Positions 1 to 10,064 are shown, numbered from the stretch's first letter. The stretch: 64,000 nucleotides of DNA from Lacibacter sp. H375 (GCF_037892425.1 NZ_JBBKTT010000002.1:186001-250000), one strand, 5' to 3'. The notes: a model not told the origin generated them from the sequence alone. A program made the numbers and translations.

Positions 1-1753
1 GTGTGGCCATGAACGAAGGACACATCGTTCCACCTGATAAATGTGTTTTCCTGCAATCACCACTGCCATTACATTGTTCTGCATGTTGCAGGATATCCTG
101 GTTATGAAAACGGAACACTGTTTTAAATGCAGGAGTTTGCTGACCGGGCACATACCGCAGCATGGTATCCATCGGCGGTGTGTCAACAATTTTGTTAGGG
201 TTGAAAATGTTTTCAGGGTCCCATGTTTTCTTCACGTCTTTCAACAACTGGTAATTCTTTTCACCAACCATTTGCTTGATGAACTCTCCACGCAAACGAC
301 CATCACCATGTTCACCACTCAAAGAACCTTTGTATTTCTTAACAAGCGTAGCAATCTCTTCTGCAATTACACGGAAGAGACGGTTGCCTTCTTCTGTTTT
401 CAAGTTGATTATTGGACGTAAATGAATTTCACCTGAACCTGCGTGTGCATAATGCACCGAATAGAGATTATGCTGTTTCAGGATCACATTAAAGTCACGA
501 ATGAAATCGGGCAGATCATTTACATCAACAGCAGTGTCTTCAATAACCGGCACTGCTTTTTCATCGCCGGGTAAATTACTCAGCAAACCGAGACCTGCTT
601 TACGCAGTGTCCATATCTTTTTACTGTCTTCGCCAAACAACAGAGGAAAATGATAACCAAGATCTGCGGCACGCATTTCTGCTTCTACCTGTATTGCTGT
701 TGCAGTAATTTCTTCTCTTGTTTCACGTGCAAATTCAATCACTAATATTGCACCGGGATCGCCCTGTACAAAGAAGCGGTTCTTCATTTGCTCCTTGTTC
801 TCTTTCGTGCATTCGAGAATATAATGATCAATTAATTCACTTGCGCCGGGATTATATTTTAAACCGATCAGGTTTGCACGTAATGCTTCATCAACAGAAT
901 TAAAATGGACACACAACAAACCGATCTCTTTCGGCGGCATGGGTACAACATTTAATTTGATCTCTGTAATAAATGCCAATGTTCCTTCTGAGCCTGCAAT
1001 CAGTTTACAGAAATTAAAATCTTCTTCGCCTGCAGTAAATGGTGCTGTTTCCAATAAGAGATCAATTGCATAACCGGTGTTCCTGCGTTCAACTGTTTTC
1101 TTCGGGAACTCTTTGCGTATCTCTAACTGGTTGTCGTAATTACTCAACATACTGCGGAGCGAACGATAAATATTTGCTTCCAGTCCTTCTCCTTCGCACT
1201 TTGCATGAAACTCATCAATGTTCAAAGCTTTGAATGTTGTCTCTGTTCCATCGCTTAGCAAACAATTCACTTCCAATAAATGCTCTCTTGTGCTTCTGTA
1301 TAAAACAGAATTACTGCCGCAGGAATTATTACCCACCATACCACCGATCATGGCACGGTTGGCCGTTGATGTTTCAGGACCAAAGAACAAACCATGCGGT
1401 TTCAAAAACATGTTCAGCTCATCACGGATAACACCGGGTTGCACCCGTACCCATTTCTCTTCCTGATTGAGTTCAAGAATTTTGGTGAAGTATTTCGACA
1501 CATCAACGATAATACCGCTGCCTACCACCTGTCCGGCAAGCGATGTGCCGGCCGTACGTGGAATCAACGATGTCTTGGCTGTATGTGCAAAAGCGATGAG
1601 CTTTTTAATATCGTCTTTTGTTTTGGGAATAGCCACTGCCAATGGTAACTCACGGTATGCCGATGCGTCGGTGGCATAGAGCGTACGCATGGTGGTATCG
1701 AAATAAAATTCTCCTTCGAGTTGCTGTGCCAGTTGTTGTAATCGTTCGTTCAT
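1..1753 (-). CDS. FAD-linked oxidase with C-terminal Fe-S domain (partial, 3' end outside window)
   Basis: The minus strand is open from an ATG at 1753 to the window edge (584 residues visible). The N-terminal third is an FAD-binding type 4 (PCMH) domain with PRTAGTSLAGQ near residue 65 and GNNSCGSNS near 140. A FAD-oxidase C-terminal domain follows, ending with SGEHGDGRLRGEF. The last visible residues (about 562-584) carry CNGSGDC and GGTMCPS, the start of a [4Fe-4S] ferredoxin-like domain as in GlcD/GlpC-type fusions such as YdiJ. The family oxidises D-2-hydroxy acids (D-lactate, D-2-hydroxyglutarate) and passes electrons to the respiratory chain. Substrate cannot be told from sequence. No TM segment is visible. 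Confidence 0.85.
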   Translation of the reverse strand, partial: MNERLQQLAQQLEGEFYFDTTMRTLYATDASAYRELPLAVAIPKTKDDIKKLIAFAHTAKTSLIPRTAGTSLAGQVVGSGIIVDVSKYFTKILELNQEEKWVRVQPGVIRDELNMFLKPHGLFFGPETSTANRAMIGGMVGNNSCGSNSVLYRSTREHLLEVNCLLSDGTETTFKALNIDEFHAKCEGEGLEANIYRSLRSMLSNYDNQLEIRKEFPKKTVERRNTGYAIDLLLETAPFTAGEEDFNFCKLIAGSEGTLAFITEIKLNVVPMPPKEIGLLCVHFNSVDEALRANLIGLKYNPGASELIDHYILECTKENKEQMKNRFFVQGDPGAILVIEFARETREEITATAIQVEAEMRAADLGYHFPLLFGEDSKKIWTLRKAGLGLLSNLPGDEKAVPVIEDTAVDVNDLPDFIRDFNVILKQHNLYSVHYAHAGSGEIHLRPIINLKTEEGNRLFRVIAEEIATLVKKYKGSLSGEHGDGRLRGEFIKQMVGEKNYQLLKDVKKTWDPENIFNPNKIVDTPPMDTMLRYVPGQQTPAFKTVFRFHNQDILQHAEQCNGSGDCRKTHLSGGTMCPSFMAT

Positions 1754-1877
1754 GTTTGCTGCTGCAGTTGGGCGGCCCAAATTTACGTGGTTTGAAACTT
1801 GCGGGTGTTAGTTGTGCAGGATAAGAACGATCCCGGGTAAATAGGTTTAGATAAATGTGGAATAAATTTTATCTCTC

Positions 1878-1910
1878 AAAAAAAGAAGCAGCTCCCTTTC
1901 GGAAGCTGCT
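1878..1910 (-). terminator. Intrinsic terminator of the M4 peptidase gene
   Basis: Read on the minus strand, AGCAGCTTCC pairs with GGAGCTGCT around a short loop and is followed by a run of seven T (plus-strand A run at 1878-1884). It lies about 25 bp after the stop of the metallopeptidase gene. Confidence 0.75.
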
Positions 1911-1934
1911 CTTTTCTATTTCTCATCACCTTTT

Positions 1935-4900
1935 TTAATGCTGCACAACAACCCGTTGAGTCCAGCTATTTCCGGCATTTTTAACCTGTAACAGGTATGT
2001 ACCTGCCGGTAAGTAGCTAACATCAATTCTTGTGTTAAAGCGTCCGTTTTCAACAGCAGTCGATTTGTTATACACCTGTTTGCCATTTACATCAAACATG
2101 GTCATAACAAGCGATCCTTTTGAAGCTGCATCTACATTTACCTGCAATGAGAAAACTGCGGGATTCGGATAAACTCCAACTGTTGCAATGCTTTCTCCGT
2201 TTGCACTTAATCTTGCAGCGCCGGTTGGTTTATACAGATAGAATTTACCAAAACCATCAGCTGTAACAGTAACCGAATAATACTTACCGTTATTGTTGCT
2301 GATAACCGGTGTAAGTATCTGCGAGTTTCTGCTGTTCAGTAACGTAAGTGTTGGTGAAGTGGTGCGCAATACTTTCAAGGTTGAAAGATCTGCACCCCAT
2401 GCAGCCAGTTCTTCGTTGGTAAACAACATGGTTACTTCGTAACTTACTTTCTTAGCGGTTGTAGCCGATGCTACTTCAAACGTTTTATCGGAACGAGTGC
2501 CATACACAAAACTGCTGGTGCCGTTTCCAGCTTGTGAAATATTCATACGTGTACAACCAAGATCTGTATTGATACTCCTGACCTTGCCAAGTACTTTACC
2601 ATCTTCCACACTGTATTGCCATGCTTCGGTGTTTTTATCAATGCCTGTTTCAGCAAAACGTCCCGCTGTTGTCTGGATTGATTTTGGTGAAGCTTTCACC
2701 AAAATATCATCAACTACAAAAGCAGGTGCAGCAATAAACGCAGCATTGGCATCATTCAACCAACGGAAGCCGAGGTAAAACTCTTTGCCGTTTAAAATTG
2801 CAGGAAGTGCAACTGTTTTGCTTTGTTTCTGCGGTAACAATAATAACGGATCACTGCAATCGAAGTACTGTACACCATCAAATGAATACACCAATATGCC
2901 ATAGTCAAATGGACGGCCGCTGTTTGGCAGTTGTACAATTTCATCAGCAGTAACAGCTCCATCACCATTCAGATCAGGATTTAAACCAACAGGAACATCA
3001 CGCTCGCCGCCTGCAGCAAACGTAAAGCTTACTGTAAGACCGCTCACTGTTCTTGCATCAAGCTTGTTTGTACTCAACACTACATCAGTAGGTGTTGCAG
3101 ATTCGTATGCAGGAACACCGGTTCCTAATGCACTAATGAAAGCTGCATTGCCATTACCAAAGCTTGAAGCATCACCCACCATCCAAACGTTGGTGGTATT
3201 CGGAGCAATACCTTTTGCAGCATTCCAACCTGCCGGCAGTACACCTGCATCAAAATTTTCGGAGAGTAGTGTTACAGGTGTTGAACCGATCTGTGGTGCA
3301 TAATCATCATCAGCAATAGTAAGCGTATGCGATGAGATGCCCGCACTGAAACCTGCCGGAGCGGTAAAGTTCAACACCACTGTTTCATCGCCTTCAATAT
3401 AATTATCACCGTTAATAAACAGCGTAATTGGTTTCAATCCTTTTTCAGTTGCACTCCAGCTTACTGTTGATGATTGTAACACATAGTCACTTCCGTTAGC
3501 AGCAGTACCGGCAGCAGTAATTGTTACGTTTGCGGCCATACCATTATCAACAGGTTTGCCAATAAATACGGTATAGGTTTTTTGTGAACCACAACCATTT
3601 GCTCCGGTAATTTCTGATGTAGAAGATGTTGCAGCTGCAAACGTAATAGATGGTGCACATTCACTCACAAATGCAGTGCCTACACCAACTGCATGCCATG
3701 CATTGGTTGTGCTTTGATGTTGTGGTGAACAAAGCCCGAACAATTCGATTGCTGCCTGAATAGAAATCATTCTTGCTTCTGCAAATGTTGCAGTAGGAGA
3801 TAAACGCAGTTCAGTGAGATATGCGATCTTTTCTGCATCAGCAAAACCTATTCCTTTAACACGAAATGTCTGGCCAATATCATTCAGCTGCGCCATATCA
3901 TTCCCTGCAACCAGTTGATAGAACCAATGATTGAGTACACCACTGTTATTGTGCACACCACAATAGTCGTTTACAAGTGTTGGATCACAATCAGGATTGC
4001 TCCAGAACATGCCGCCATATGTATCGGGGTTGCCTTCTGCATTCGGATTATCCATACGGCGTAAAGCACGGCCTGCACGCAAATCAATTTGCTCGCCAAT
4101 ACCCCATACATCATAGGGGAGAGTAGGATCAACACGACTTAATACATAATTTTCAACACAGGCTGCCCATATATCACTGAAGCCTTCGTTCATGGCACCT
4201 GATTCTTTTTCGTACACAAGATTGGCAGTGAATTCGCAAACACCATGTCCAATTTCATGTCCGCAGACATCAAGTGATGTTAATGGTTTAAACCCAACCA
4301 ATGCCGGGCTATCATCACCTGACCCATCGCCATACGTCATTACTTCACCATTCCAGAATGCATTATCATATGCAGGACCATAGTGTACAAAACTTTTTAT
4401 GGCTGAATTATTATTATCAAAACTCAAACGGCCATGAATAATTTTCCAATAATCATACACCATTTCAGCTCCCCAATGTGCATCAAACGCAATATCATCG
4501 TTCTCTGCTTCACCAATGCCACCGGCGCCCGGTCCGTTAACATCAACACCACGCTTATGATCATTATTGGTTAATGCATCGCCATCGCCCCAATTATTAT
4601 CAGGATCAGTAAACGAAGTAGCCTGACTGTATAATGCCGGTATACTTAATGGTAATCCGCCAACGGCATTCATATCAAACGTCATTACTCCATTACCTCT
4701 CGTTTCATCGTGAAGAATAAAGAAAGATGAATTGATAATTGGCGGACGAAGACTATTACCCGTCCATGCATAAGGAAGGAAACCATTTGCAGGATCATTT
4801 AAACCTAACAAACCAGCTGTTACTTGTTTTGTTTTAACAGTGCGTTGTCCGGCGTAACGTGTTTGTACTGTACCATCAGCATGTTTAATGATCATATCCT

Positions 4901-5633
4901 GCAAGAGAATACGACCGTCTTTTGCATCAACATATACATTGGCTCTGTATAAAGGCTCCGCTGCATAAATGTTGAATTTGTAAGCAAGACGTAGTTGATT
5001 TGATTTGCCGATAAAATCTTTTACAATCACTAATTCACCTTTTGGTTTGTATTGTTCCATTTGCATACGTAAAGCTTCTGCATGCTGTGGTTGTTTCTTG
5101 ATCATTTCTTCAACTGCCTGCCATGCCATTTTTTGTGGCTTCACAAATGCAATCGCTTTTTGAACTGCAGTTGCTTCCTTAATGCCGGGCTTTGTTGTAA
5201 ATGATGATGCAATTTCATAGTAAGCTCCGTTCAATGACTGCAATCTGCCGTTAACAGCACTGGCCATATACTGGCCATGTTCTACTTTAATGCCACGGTA
5301 GTATTGTTGAAATTTCTGAACGGTGATTCCGGTAGCATGTTTTGTTAACGATGTTTGTTTCCAATCGTCAATTGCAGTGCGGCTGGCAAAGGTTGTTCTT
5401 AAGGTTGCGGCTGCTTCATTTTGAGAAATGACTGAAGTGGTTTTGAAGGACAGGAAGGAGGGGGTGTTTCTTAGGGGATCGATTTCAAACTGTCTTACAC
5501 GGTTGTCTTTGCGGAGGTTTTCTTTCATTTGGTTCTGCCGGAGATTCTCCTGGCTAAAAGCTGCGGTTACCATAACTAAATAAGTTACCGTTAAAAGCAT
5601 GCGCTTTCGCATCACAAAATGTAAGCTGAACAT
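1935..5633 (-). CDS. Secreted M4 (thermolysin-like) metallopeptidase with Calx-beta and T9SS sorting domain
   Basis: A 1232-residue secreted protease. A signal peptide is clearest if translation starts at the second Met (5612, MRKRMLLTV...AAFSQ). An FTP/PepSY-type propeptide covers about residues 45-240. The catalytic M4 domain has the zinc motif HEIGH near 457-461 and the third ligand in NEGFSDI about 20 residues later. A Calx-beta repeat (GDNYIEGDETVVLNF, DDD) lies near 660-775, then a jelly-roll-like region. The C-terminus (from about 1158, VGVYPNP to RVVVQH) is a type A type IX secretion sorting domain, so the mature enzyme is probably released or surface-anchored through the T9SS. It is transcribed alone. 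Its precise substrate is unknown. Confidence 0.92.
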   Translation of the reverse strand: MFSLHFVMRKRMLLTVTYLVMVTAAFSQENLRQNQMKENLRKDNRVRQFEIDPLRNTPSFLSFKTTSVISQNEAAATLRTTFASRTAIDDWKQTSLTKHATGITVQKFQQYYRGIKVEHGQYMASAVNGRLQSLNGAYYEIASSFTTKPGIKEATAVQKAIAFVKPQKMAWQAVEEMIKKQPQHAEALRMQMEQYKPKGELVIVKDFIGKSNQLRLAYKFNIYAAEPLYRANVYVDAKDGRILLQDMIIKHADGTVQTRYAGQRTVKTKQVTAGLLGLNDPANGFLPYAWTGNSLRPPIINSSFFILHDETRGNGVMTFDMNAVGGLPLSIPALYSQATSFTDPDNNWGDGDALTNNDHKRGVDVNGPGAGGIGEAENDDIAFDAHWGAEMVYDYWKIIHGRLSFDNNNSAIKSFVHYGPAYDNAFWNGEVMTYGDGSGDDSPALVGFKPLTSLDVCGHEIGHGVCEFTANLVYEKESGAMNEGFSDIWAACVENYVLSRVDPTLPYDVWGIGEQIDLRAGRALRRMDNPNAEGNPDTYGGMFWSNPDCDPTLVNDYCGVHNNSGVLNHWFYQLVAGNDMAQLNDIGQTFRVKGIGFADAEKIAYLTELRLSPTATFAEARMISIQAAIELFGLCSPQHQSTTNAWHAVGVGTAFVSECAPSITFAAATSSTSEITGANGCGSQKTYTVFIGKPVDNGMAANVTITAAGTAANGSDYVLQSSTVSWSATEKGLKPITLFINGDNYIEGDETVVLNFTAPAGFSAGISSHTLTIADDDYAPQIGSTPVTLLSENFDAGVLPAGWNAAKGIAPNTTNVWMVGDASSFGNGNAAFISALGTGVPAYESATPTDVVLSTNKLDARTVSGLTVSFTFAAGGERDVPVGLNPDLNGDGAVTADEIVQLPNSGRPFDYGILVYSFDGVQYFDCSDPLLLLPQKQSKTVALPAILNGKEFYLGFRWLNDANAAFIAAPAFVVDDILVKASPKSIQTTAGRFAETGIDKNTEAWQYSVEDGKVLGKVRSINTDLGCTRMNISQAGNGTSSFVYGTRSDKTFEVASATTAKKVSYEVTMLFTNEELAAWGADLSTLKVLRTTSPTLTLLNSRNSQILTPVISNNNGKYYSVTVTADGFGKFYLYKPTGAARLSANGESIATVGVYPNPAVFSLQVNVDAASKGSLVMTMFDVNGKQVYNKSTAVENGRFNTRIDVSYLPAGTYLLQVKNAGNSWTQRVVVQH

Positions 5634-5939
5634 AGCAGGTTGTTTAGGTAATAAAAAATTGGGAACACCGTATTTACGAAGTCGAAAACCTAACGGTTTT
5701 TAGTTTTGTCTGTTTTTTACAAATATTTTTTTCTGCTATTTGAATAAGGGGTGTCGCCCTAATTAATTATTTATCAATAAGTTAATTTCTTTTGTTTAGA
5801 AACGGCATCTAACATGGATTTTTCAAACTGTTAAAATTATGTTAACGCCACGTTTTCTACCCAACCCTTTTGTGCCCGTACGGGGTATCTCTAACAAACG
5901 CCACAAAAACGGCATTTATAAACCTTATAATCAAAGAAT
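5634..5939. other. Divergent intergenic region (306 bp)
   Basis: Separates the minus-strand metallopeptidase from the plus-strand lipoprotein/sigma operon, so it must hold both promoters. It is AT-rich. A 10-bp palindrome CCCGTACGGG lies at 5875-5884, about 55 bp before the lipoprotein start. No convincing TAnnTTTG box with a correctly spaced TTTG was found, and no small gene. Confidence 0.5.
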
Positions 5940-7487
5940 ATGAAACAGACATTTCGCAGCGTATTCACGCTTTTCATCGCAAGCCTTATCATCCTGGTTT
6001 CCTGTAAGAAACCGATAGAACCTAACAAACCAGGCGGAGGTCCCGGTCCGCAGCCTGGTCTTTCGCACAAGTATCGTATCACGGCCGATGCATTGCCCGG
6101 CTTACCCAACCAACCCATGGCCAACCTGTTTGCAAAATTCGATGTGGTAAACGCACAGGACGAACTGGTGGTAAACAATAAACTCGCAGCCATCAGCTTC
6201 AACGGAAAATTTACAACCGAAGAAATGGAATTGCCTGCAGGCACGTATCGCATCAGCAAACTCATGATCGTATCGGGCACCGGTAATGTATTATATGCAG
6301 TGCCTGTAACCAATTCGCCCAAAGCAACGCAGGTAAACAAGCCTTTGGCTTATCCCATGGTATTGCCTTCCGCTACTTCGTTGGTTGTTGCAGCTGATTT
6401 TCTGAAAGTAGAAGCTACCGATAAAGCCATTGATTTTGGTTATGCGGCAGGAGAATTTGGTAACAGCAACATACCTGACGAAACAGAATTCAGCATTAAA
6501 ATGCGTACACGCATAAAGGTGGGTGATATTCTGTACGACAGTATTCAGTCTTCATTGGTGTACCGCACATTTGATGCTTCCAATGAATTGAAGAGTACAC
6601 AATTCATCAACCTGTTACCCGGTACCAATACAGTAAACTTAAAAAAGGAGGCAGCCTACCACGAGTTTATTGTTCAAAAATGGGGTGGTACTTACACCAA
6701 ACGTTATGCAAAAGAAGAATTGAAAAAAGATATGGTGTACGAATTTGGCGAAGAAAAAGAAGCGAAAAAACTAAAGTCGGAGATCACAGCACGTTGGGAT
6801 GGTAATATGTACAAAGCCGAGTCGAAGAATAACTATATCTATGATGGGAAAGGTCGTCTTACCAAAGTTGAGTTTATGCAGAAGCGCCCGGCTGATGGTA
6901 CACCGTTTGTTGCAAAAACAGAAAACCTGGAATACACAGATGGACGAGTAGAAAAAATCAGCATCTATAACGAAGGCAATGTGTTTGCCGGTACAAGAAG
7001 CATCCGTTACAATGCAGCCGGTAAAATCAATCACATTACAGAAGATATGCTTAACGTAAGCAAAACAGAAGTAGACATTGCACATCATGGTGCAAACGGC
7101 GACGGACTGGACGAAGTGAGTTTCAACTTCATTTATTCACACACATCACTTACCATGAACTATTATCAGCGCTGGAGACAAGGCAACCTGTTTTCTGATA
7201 ACAGCCGCACCAGCAATCTGGATACTGAAACCGGCAGTTACCAGCACGATAACAACATCAACCCGTATGTACACATGAACTGGCCCGATTTGTTTTTAAG
7301 CAACAGTTCCAAAAACAATCTTAACTGGCAGGCACGTACCTACTATGGTAGCTATCCTGTAAATGTTGCCTATAGTTTCGAATATAAGTATGATAGCGAA
7401 GGTTATCCTGTGGAGTTAATTCGCCGTTACAGATCGTATATCACCGGACAACATTTGTTTACAACAAAGACCGTGTACAACTACTAA
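5940..7487 (+). CDS. Lipoprotein of unknown function with YD-repeat-like C-terminal half
   Basis: 515 residues. The N-terminus is a lipoprotein signal peptide ending LVSC (Cys about 22), followed by a Pro/Gly-rich linker. The middle (about 40-270) resembles a beta-sandwich domain. The second half has short repeats of the kind YIYDGKGRLTKVEF and YKYDSEGYPVELIRRY, reminiscent of RHS/YD repeats. The same N-terminal pattern (SCKKP..P) and the terminal DxxGYP...Y motif occur in the lipoproteins at 53985 and 58928, so I take the three as one family. First gene of an apparent operon with another lipoprotein, an ECF sigma factor and a probable anti-sigma factor. Function unknown. Confidence 0.75.
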   Translation: MKQTFRSVFTLFIASLIILVSCKKPIEPNKPGGGPGPQPGLSHKYRITADALPGLPNQPMANLFAKFDVVNAQDELVVNNKLAAISFNGKFTTEEMELPAGTYRISKLMIVSGTGNVLYAVPVTNSPKATQVNKPLAYPMVLPSATSLVVAADFLKVEATDKAIDFGYAAGEFGNSNIPDETEFSIKMRTRIKVGDILYDSIQSSLVYRTFDASNELKSTQFINLLPGTNTVNLKKEAAYHEFIVQKWGGTYTKRYAKEELKKDMVYEFGEEKEAKKLKSEITARWDGNMYKAESKNNYIYDGKGRLTKVEFMQKRPADGTPFVAKTENLEYTDGRVEKISIYNEGNVFAGTRSIRYNAAGKINHITEDMLNVSKTEVDIAHHGANGDGLDEVSFNFIYSHTSLTMNYYQRWRQGNLFSDNSRTSNLDTETGSYQHDNNINPYVHMNWPDLFLSNSSKNNLNWQARTYYGSYPVNVAYSFEYKYDSEGYPVELIRRYRSYITGQHLFTTKTVYNY

Positions 7488-7524
7488 AAAATATCAATTC
7501 TTATTATTTTCATAAACGATTTCT

Positions 7525-8376
7525 ATGTTACACAAATTATCATTCATAGCGCTACTGTTCCTGGTTTCCTGCACAGCAGCCAAGGTATCGGTTCCTGCGA
7601 GCTTCAGCTCGGAGGCAACCAACATGAAAGTGAAGGGCTTAAACGGTTGGATGATCAACCAGAAATTAAGCTTTGGCGAATTTTCTACTTCAGCAGTTAA
7701 ACGTGGTTGGGATTTCAGCAGTTCATTTCAGTATACAAAATTCAGTCTCGATCCGCAAACCATGTTGCTGCGTGTGCTCAATATTGATACTGATGTACGC
7801 AATCTCAAACAACGCAACAAATTTCAATACACGATCCAGGATGGAAATTTAGTTGCTGAAGTTTTTGCAACAGAAAAGTTCAGTGAAAACCAATTGGTAT
7901 ATAAAAGCAATAATCCTTTTCTCGGTCAGGCAAATGCTACGCAACGTTATGAATATGCATTCACTGCAGCCATCCTTCCGTTAATGGCAAAAGAAAACGA
8001 TCCATGGTCGGTTGTGTTGATGAATAAATATGATGCAAGAAAAGACACTGCACGCCGCATCTTTGATCGTCCGTATGTAGAAGAAGAAGGGTATGCTACC
8101 AATGGAAAAGAAAACATTAGCATTCGTCCGTTACGTTTAGAGAAGTTGACCACAAAAAGCGGAAAAGAAACAAAAGTATTGGGCGGGCCCATGCTTACCG
8201 GTTACGAATTACGTTGGGACGATGGAGTAGTAGCTATTATTGATATACTTGATAACAGTATCTGGTTTGCAAATAATCTTGATGCAAGAGATAAACTTAT
8301 TTTATCATCCGTTTCATCGGCCATCCTGTTAAAACGTATGCAGGATGTTGAAAAAGATAAAGACAATAATTTCTAA
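7525..8376 (+). CDS. Hypothetical lipoprotein in sigma-factor operon
   Basis: 283 residues with a lipoprotein signal peptide ending FLVSC (Cys 16). No domain recognised. The body is a mixed, probably beta-rich fold without further membrane segments. It starts 37 bp after the preceding lipoprotein gene and ends 8 bp before the GTG start of the sigma factor, so co-transcription is likely. The context suggests a periplasm-facing component linked to the ECF sigma pathway, but this is inference. Confidence 0.7.
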   Translation: MLHKLSFIALLFLVSCTAAKVSVPASFSSEATNMKVKGLNGWMINQKLSFGEFSTSAVKRGWDFSSSFQYTKFSLDPQTMLLRVLNIDTDVRNLKQRNKFQYTIQDGNLVAEVFATEKFSENQLVYKSNNPFLGQANATQRYEYAFTAAILPLMAKENDPWSVVLMNKYDARKDTARRIFDRPYVEEEGYATNGKENISIRPLRLEKLTTKSGKETKVLGGPMLTGYELRWDDGVVAIIDILDNSIWFANNLDARDKLILSSVSSAILLKRMQDVEKDKDNNF

Positions 8377-8384
8377 GAACGGAA

Positions 8385-8927
8385 GTGATTGCTGAAGCAC
8401 TCGATATTGATCAGTTGGTGGAAGATTGCAAACGCAATGACCGCAGGGCACAGGAACAATTGTACCGGCAGTTCTATAACTATGCCATGAACATTGCACT
8501 GCGTTATTCCCGTGATGAAGCCGATGCTGCTGATATCATGAGTCATGCATTTGTGAAGATCTTTAAAAGCATGCAAACGTTCGATAAAAATAAAGGTGCA
8601 TTGCAAACATGGATCAAACGCATTGTGATGAACGAAGGGCTCGATCATCTCAAAGCAAGAGAACGTTTCAGCAAAGACATCGAACTGGAAACGGTGGAAG
8701 AACCCCAGATCAGCAATACGGTACTGGAACGGATGGGTGCGGATGAAATCATGAAACTCATTCACCAGTTGCCACCTGCCACACATGCAGTGTTTGTATT
8801 GTATGCAGTGGAAGGCTATAATCACCGGGAAGTAGCCGAGAAACTAAACATCAGTGAGGGTACATCGAAATGGCACCTCAGCGAAGCCCGGAAAACATTA
8901 CAACAACAACTCAGTCGCATAACATAG
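8385..8927 (+). CDS. ECF RNA polymerase sigma-70 factor
   Basis: 180 residues. Sigma region 2 covers about residues 15-85 (LYRQFYNYAMNIALRYSRD, ADIMSHAFVKIFKSMQTFD, then the WIKRIVMNEGLDHLKARER region) and region 4 about 120-175 with a helix-turn-helix (YNHREVAEKLNISEGTSKWHLSEARKTLQ). There is no sigma region 1 or 3, as expected for the ECF group. The reading frame begins with GTG at 8385, 8 bp after the stop of the upstream lipoprotein. The next gene follows 3 bp after the stop, so the pair is probably translationally coupled. It should direct RNA polymerase to a specific promoter set, controlled by the next gene product. Confidence 0.9.
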   Translation: MIAEALDIDQLVEDCKRNDRRAQEQLYRQFYNYAMNIALRYSRDEADAADIMSHAFVKIFKSMQTFDKNKGALQTWIKRIVMNEGLDHLKARERFSKDIELETVEEPQISNTVLERMGADEIMKLIHQLPPATHAVFVLYAVEGYNHREVAEKLNISEGTSKWHLSEARKTLQQQLSRIT

Positions 8928-8930
8928 CGG

Positions 8931-9542
8931 ATGAATCAAAAAGCAACATACGAATTAACCATTACCGAAAAGCTGGAACAGCTAACGGCACCGGATATGG
9001 TGGATGCTATCTGGGCACGTATCGAAACACAGCTCGATATTGATCTGCCGACAGATGATGGTTCAAACAATCCGCCACCTGCACCAAAGAGAGGTCCTGC
9101 AAAATGGATCAACCGTGGATTCATGATTGCTGCTGTTGCAATTGTATTCATTTATTTTTTCAACAACCGTAAACAAACAACAACTTCTAACGATCAACCA
9201 ACGATCAATGCACCTGTAACAACACCGAACAATAATGATAATCCTGTACGCAATAATTCGCCGGGTACAAACAATGCAGTTGCACCACAGAATAATACAT
9301 TTGCACCATCAAATTCATCCAATGTACTGCCTGTTGATAGTGCTGCCTCTGTAACGGGTCCTGTGCTATTACAACCCGACAGTAATGCTGTACAAACAAA
9401 TGCGCCTCCCGTTATTACTCCGCCGTTGGTTACACCGCAAAAAAATGCGCCTCCCGATTCAACCAAGAAGGGCAGAGGCGTAAAAGGTATTACTGATGCT
9501 GATTATAAAATTGTGCCTAAGAAGGATAGCAGTAAGTATTAA
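8931..9542 (+). CDS. Probable anti-sigma factor (single-span membrane protein)
   Basis: 203 residues: a cytoplasmic N-terminal part (1-62) with the pattern LTAPDMVDAIWARIETQL, one membrane helix (about 63-80, RGFMIAAVAIVFIYFF), then a low-complexity Asn/Pro/Thr/Ser-rich periplasmic tail. This is the usual layout of a Bacteroidota anti-sigma factor, and the gene follows the ECF sigma gene by 3 bp. No zinc-binding HxxxCxxC motif is present. Assignment rests on topology and position rather than on sequence similarity. Confidence 0.65.
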   Translation: MNQKATYELTITEKLEQLTAPDMVDAIWARIETQLDIDLPTDDGSNNPPPAPKRGPAKWINRGFMIAAVAIVFIYFFNNRKQTTTSNDQPTINAPVTTPNNNDNPVRNNSPGTNNAVAPQNNTFAPSNSSNVLPVDSAASVTGPVLLQPDSNAVQTNAPPVITPPLVTPQKNAPPDSTKKGRGVKGITDADYKIVPKKDSSKY

Positions 9543-9629
9543 TGCTCACGTTCGCATTCCGCCAATTTGTTAAAGGTAGCAGGTTGGAGTCAAGCAATCA
9601 GGTGAAGGATAAAGGCGTCCGCCCTTATG

Positions 9630-10064
9630 TTATTGAGAATTTTTAATATAATTTGGTGATTCACACTCTTGCCAATACTCTACAATTTTTACGATGATTT
9701 TTTTAAGCTTGTCGTAATTGTTTGGTTTTACAAAGAAACCTTGTATCGACCTTGAATAAGCGTCAACCACATGCTTTTGTTCTCCACTTGTAGAAAAGAA
9801 AAGATAAGGAATGGATTTCATTCGCAGGTCTTCATTATTATGAATTTTCTCCCGCAATTCCATTCCATTTAATTTGGGCATATTTATATCGGAGAGTACC
9901 AGGAACGGCTGAATAGCGGTGTCGGTCAAATACTCCAACGCCAGCACACTGTCGCTAAAGAAAATAAGTTCGTTCTCGTAATTCAGTTCTTTAAAAATTT
10001 CCGTCAAAATATCCTGATCATCGATATCGTCTTCAATAATAACAATTGGTCCTGTTTTATTCAT
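9630..10064 (-). CDS. Stand-alone response regulator receiver protein (CheY-like)
   Basis: 144 residues, a single receiver domain with no output domain. The acidic pair is EDD at 11-13, the phospho-acceptor is Asp59 (LSDINMP), the conserved Thr/Ser lies in FFSTSG, and the Lys is in FVKPNN. In Bacteroidota such proteins usually act with hybrid or PAS histidine kinases in phosphorelays. No kinase gene is adjacent, so the partner is unknown. It is convergent with the anti-sigma gene and transcribed alone. Confidence 0.88.
   Translation of the reverse strand: MNKTGPIVIIEDDIDDQDILTEIFKELNYENELIFFSDSVLALEYLTDTAIQPFLVLSDINMPKLNGMELREKIHNNEDLRMKSIPYLFFSTSGEQKHVVDAYSRSIQGFFVKPNNYDKLKKIIVKIVEYWQECESPNYIKNSQ

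Noticed and set aside
41-421. Plus-strand ORF opposite the FAD oxidase.
   Set aside because: The minus-strand frame has clear FAD and Fe-S motifs. The plus frame is Phe/Cys/His-rich antisense noise.
9194-9466. Minus-strand ORF of 90 residues opposite the anti-sigma gene.
   Set aside because: It is the mirror of the low-complexity N/P/T-rich tail, a composition artefact.
9543-9629. Bidirectional terminator between the anti-sigma and receiver genes.
   Set aside because: The ATAAAGGCG/GCCCTTAT hairpin has a mismatch and no useful T run.
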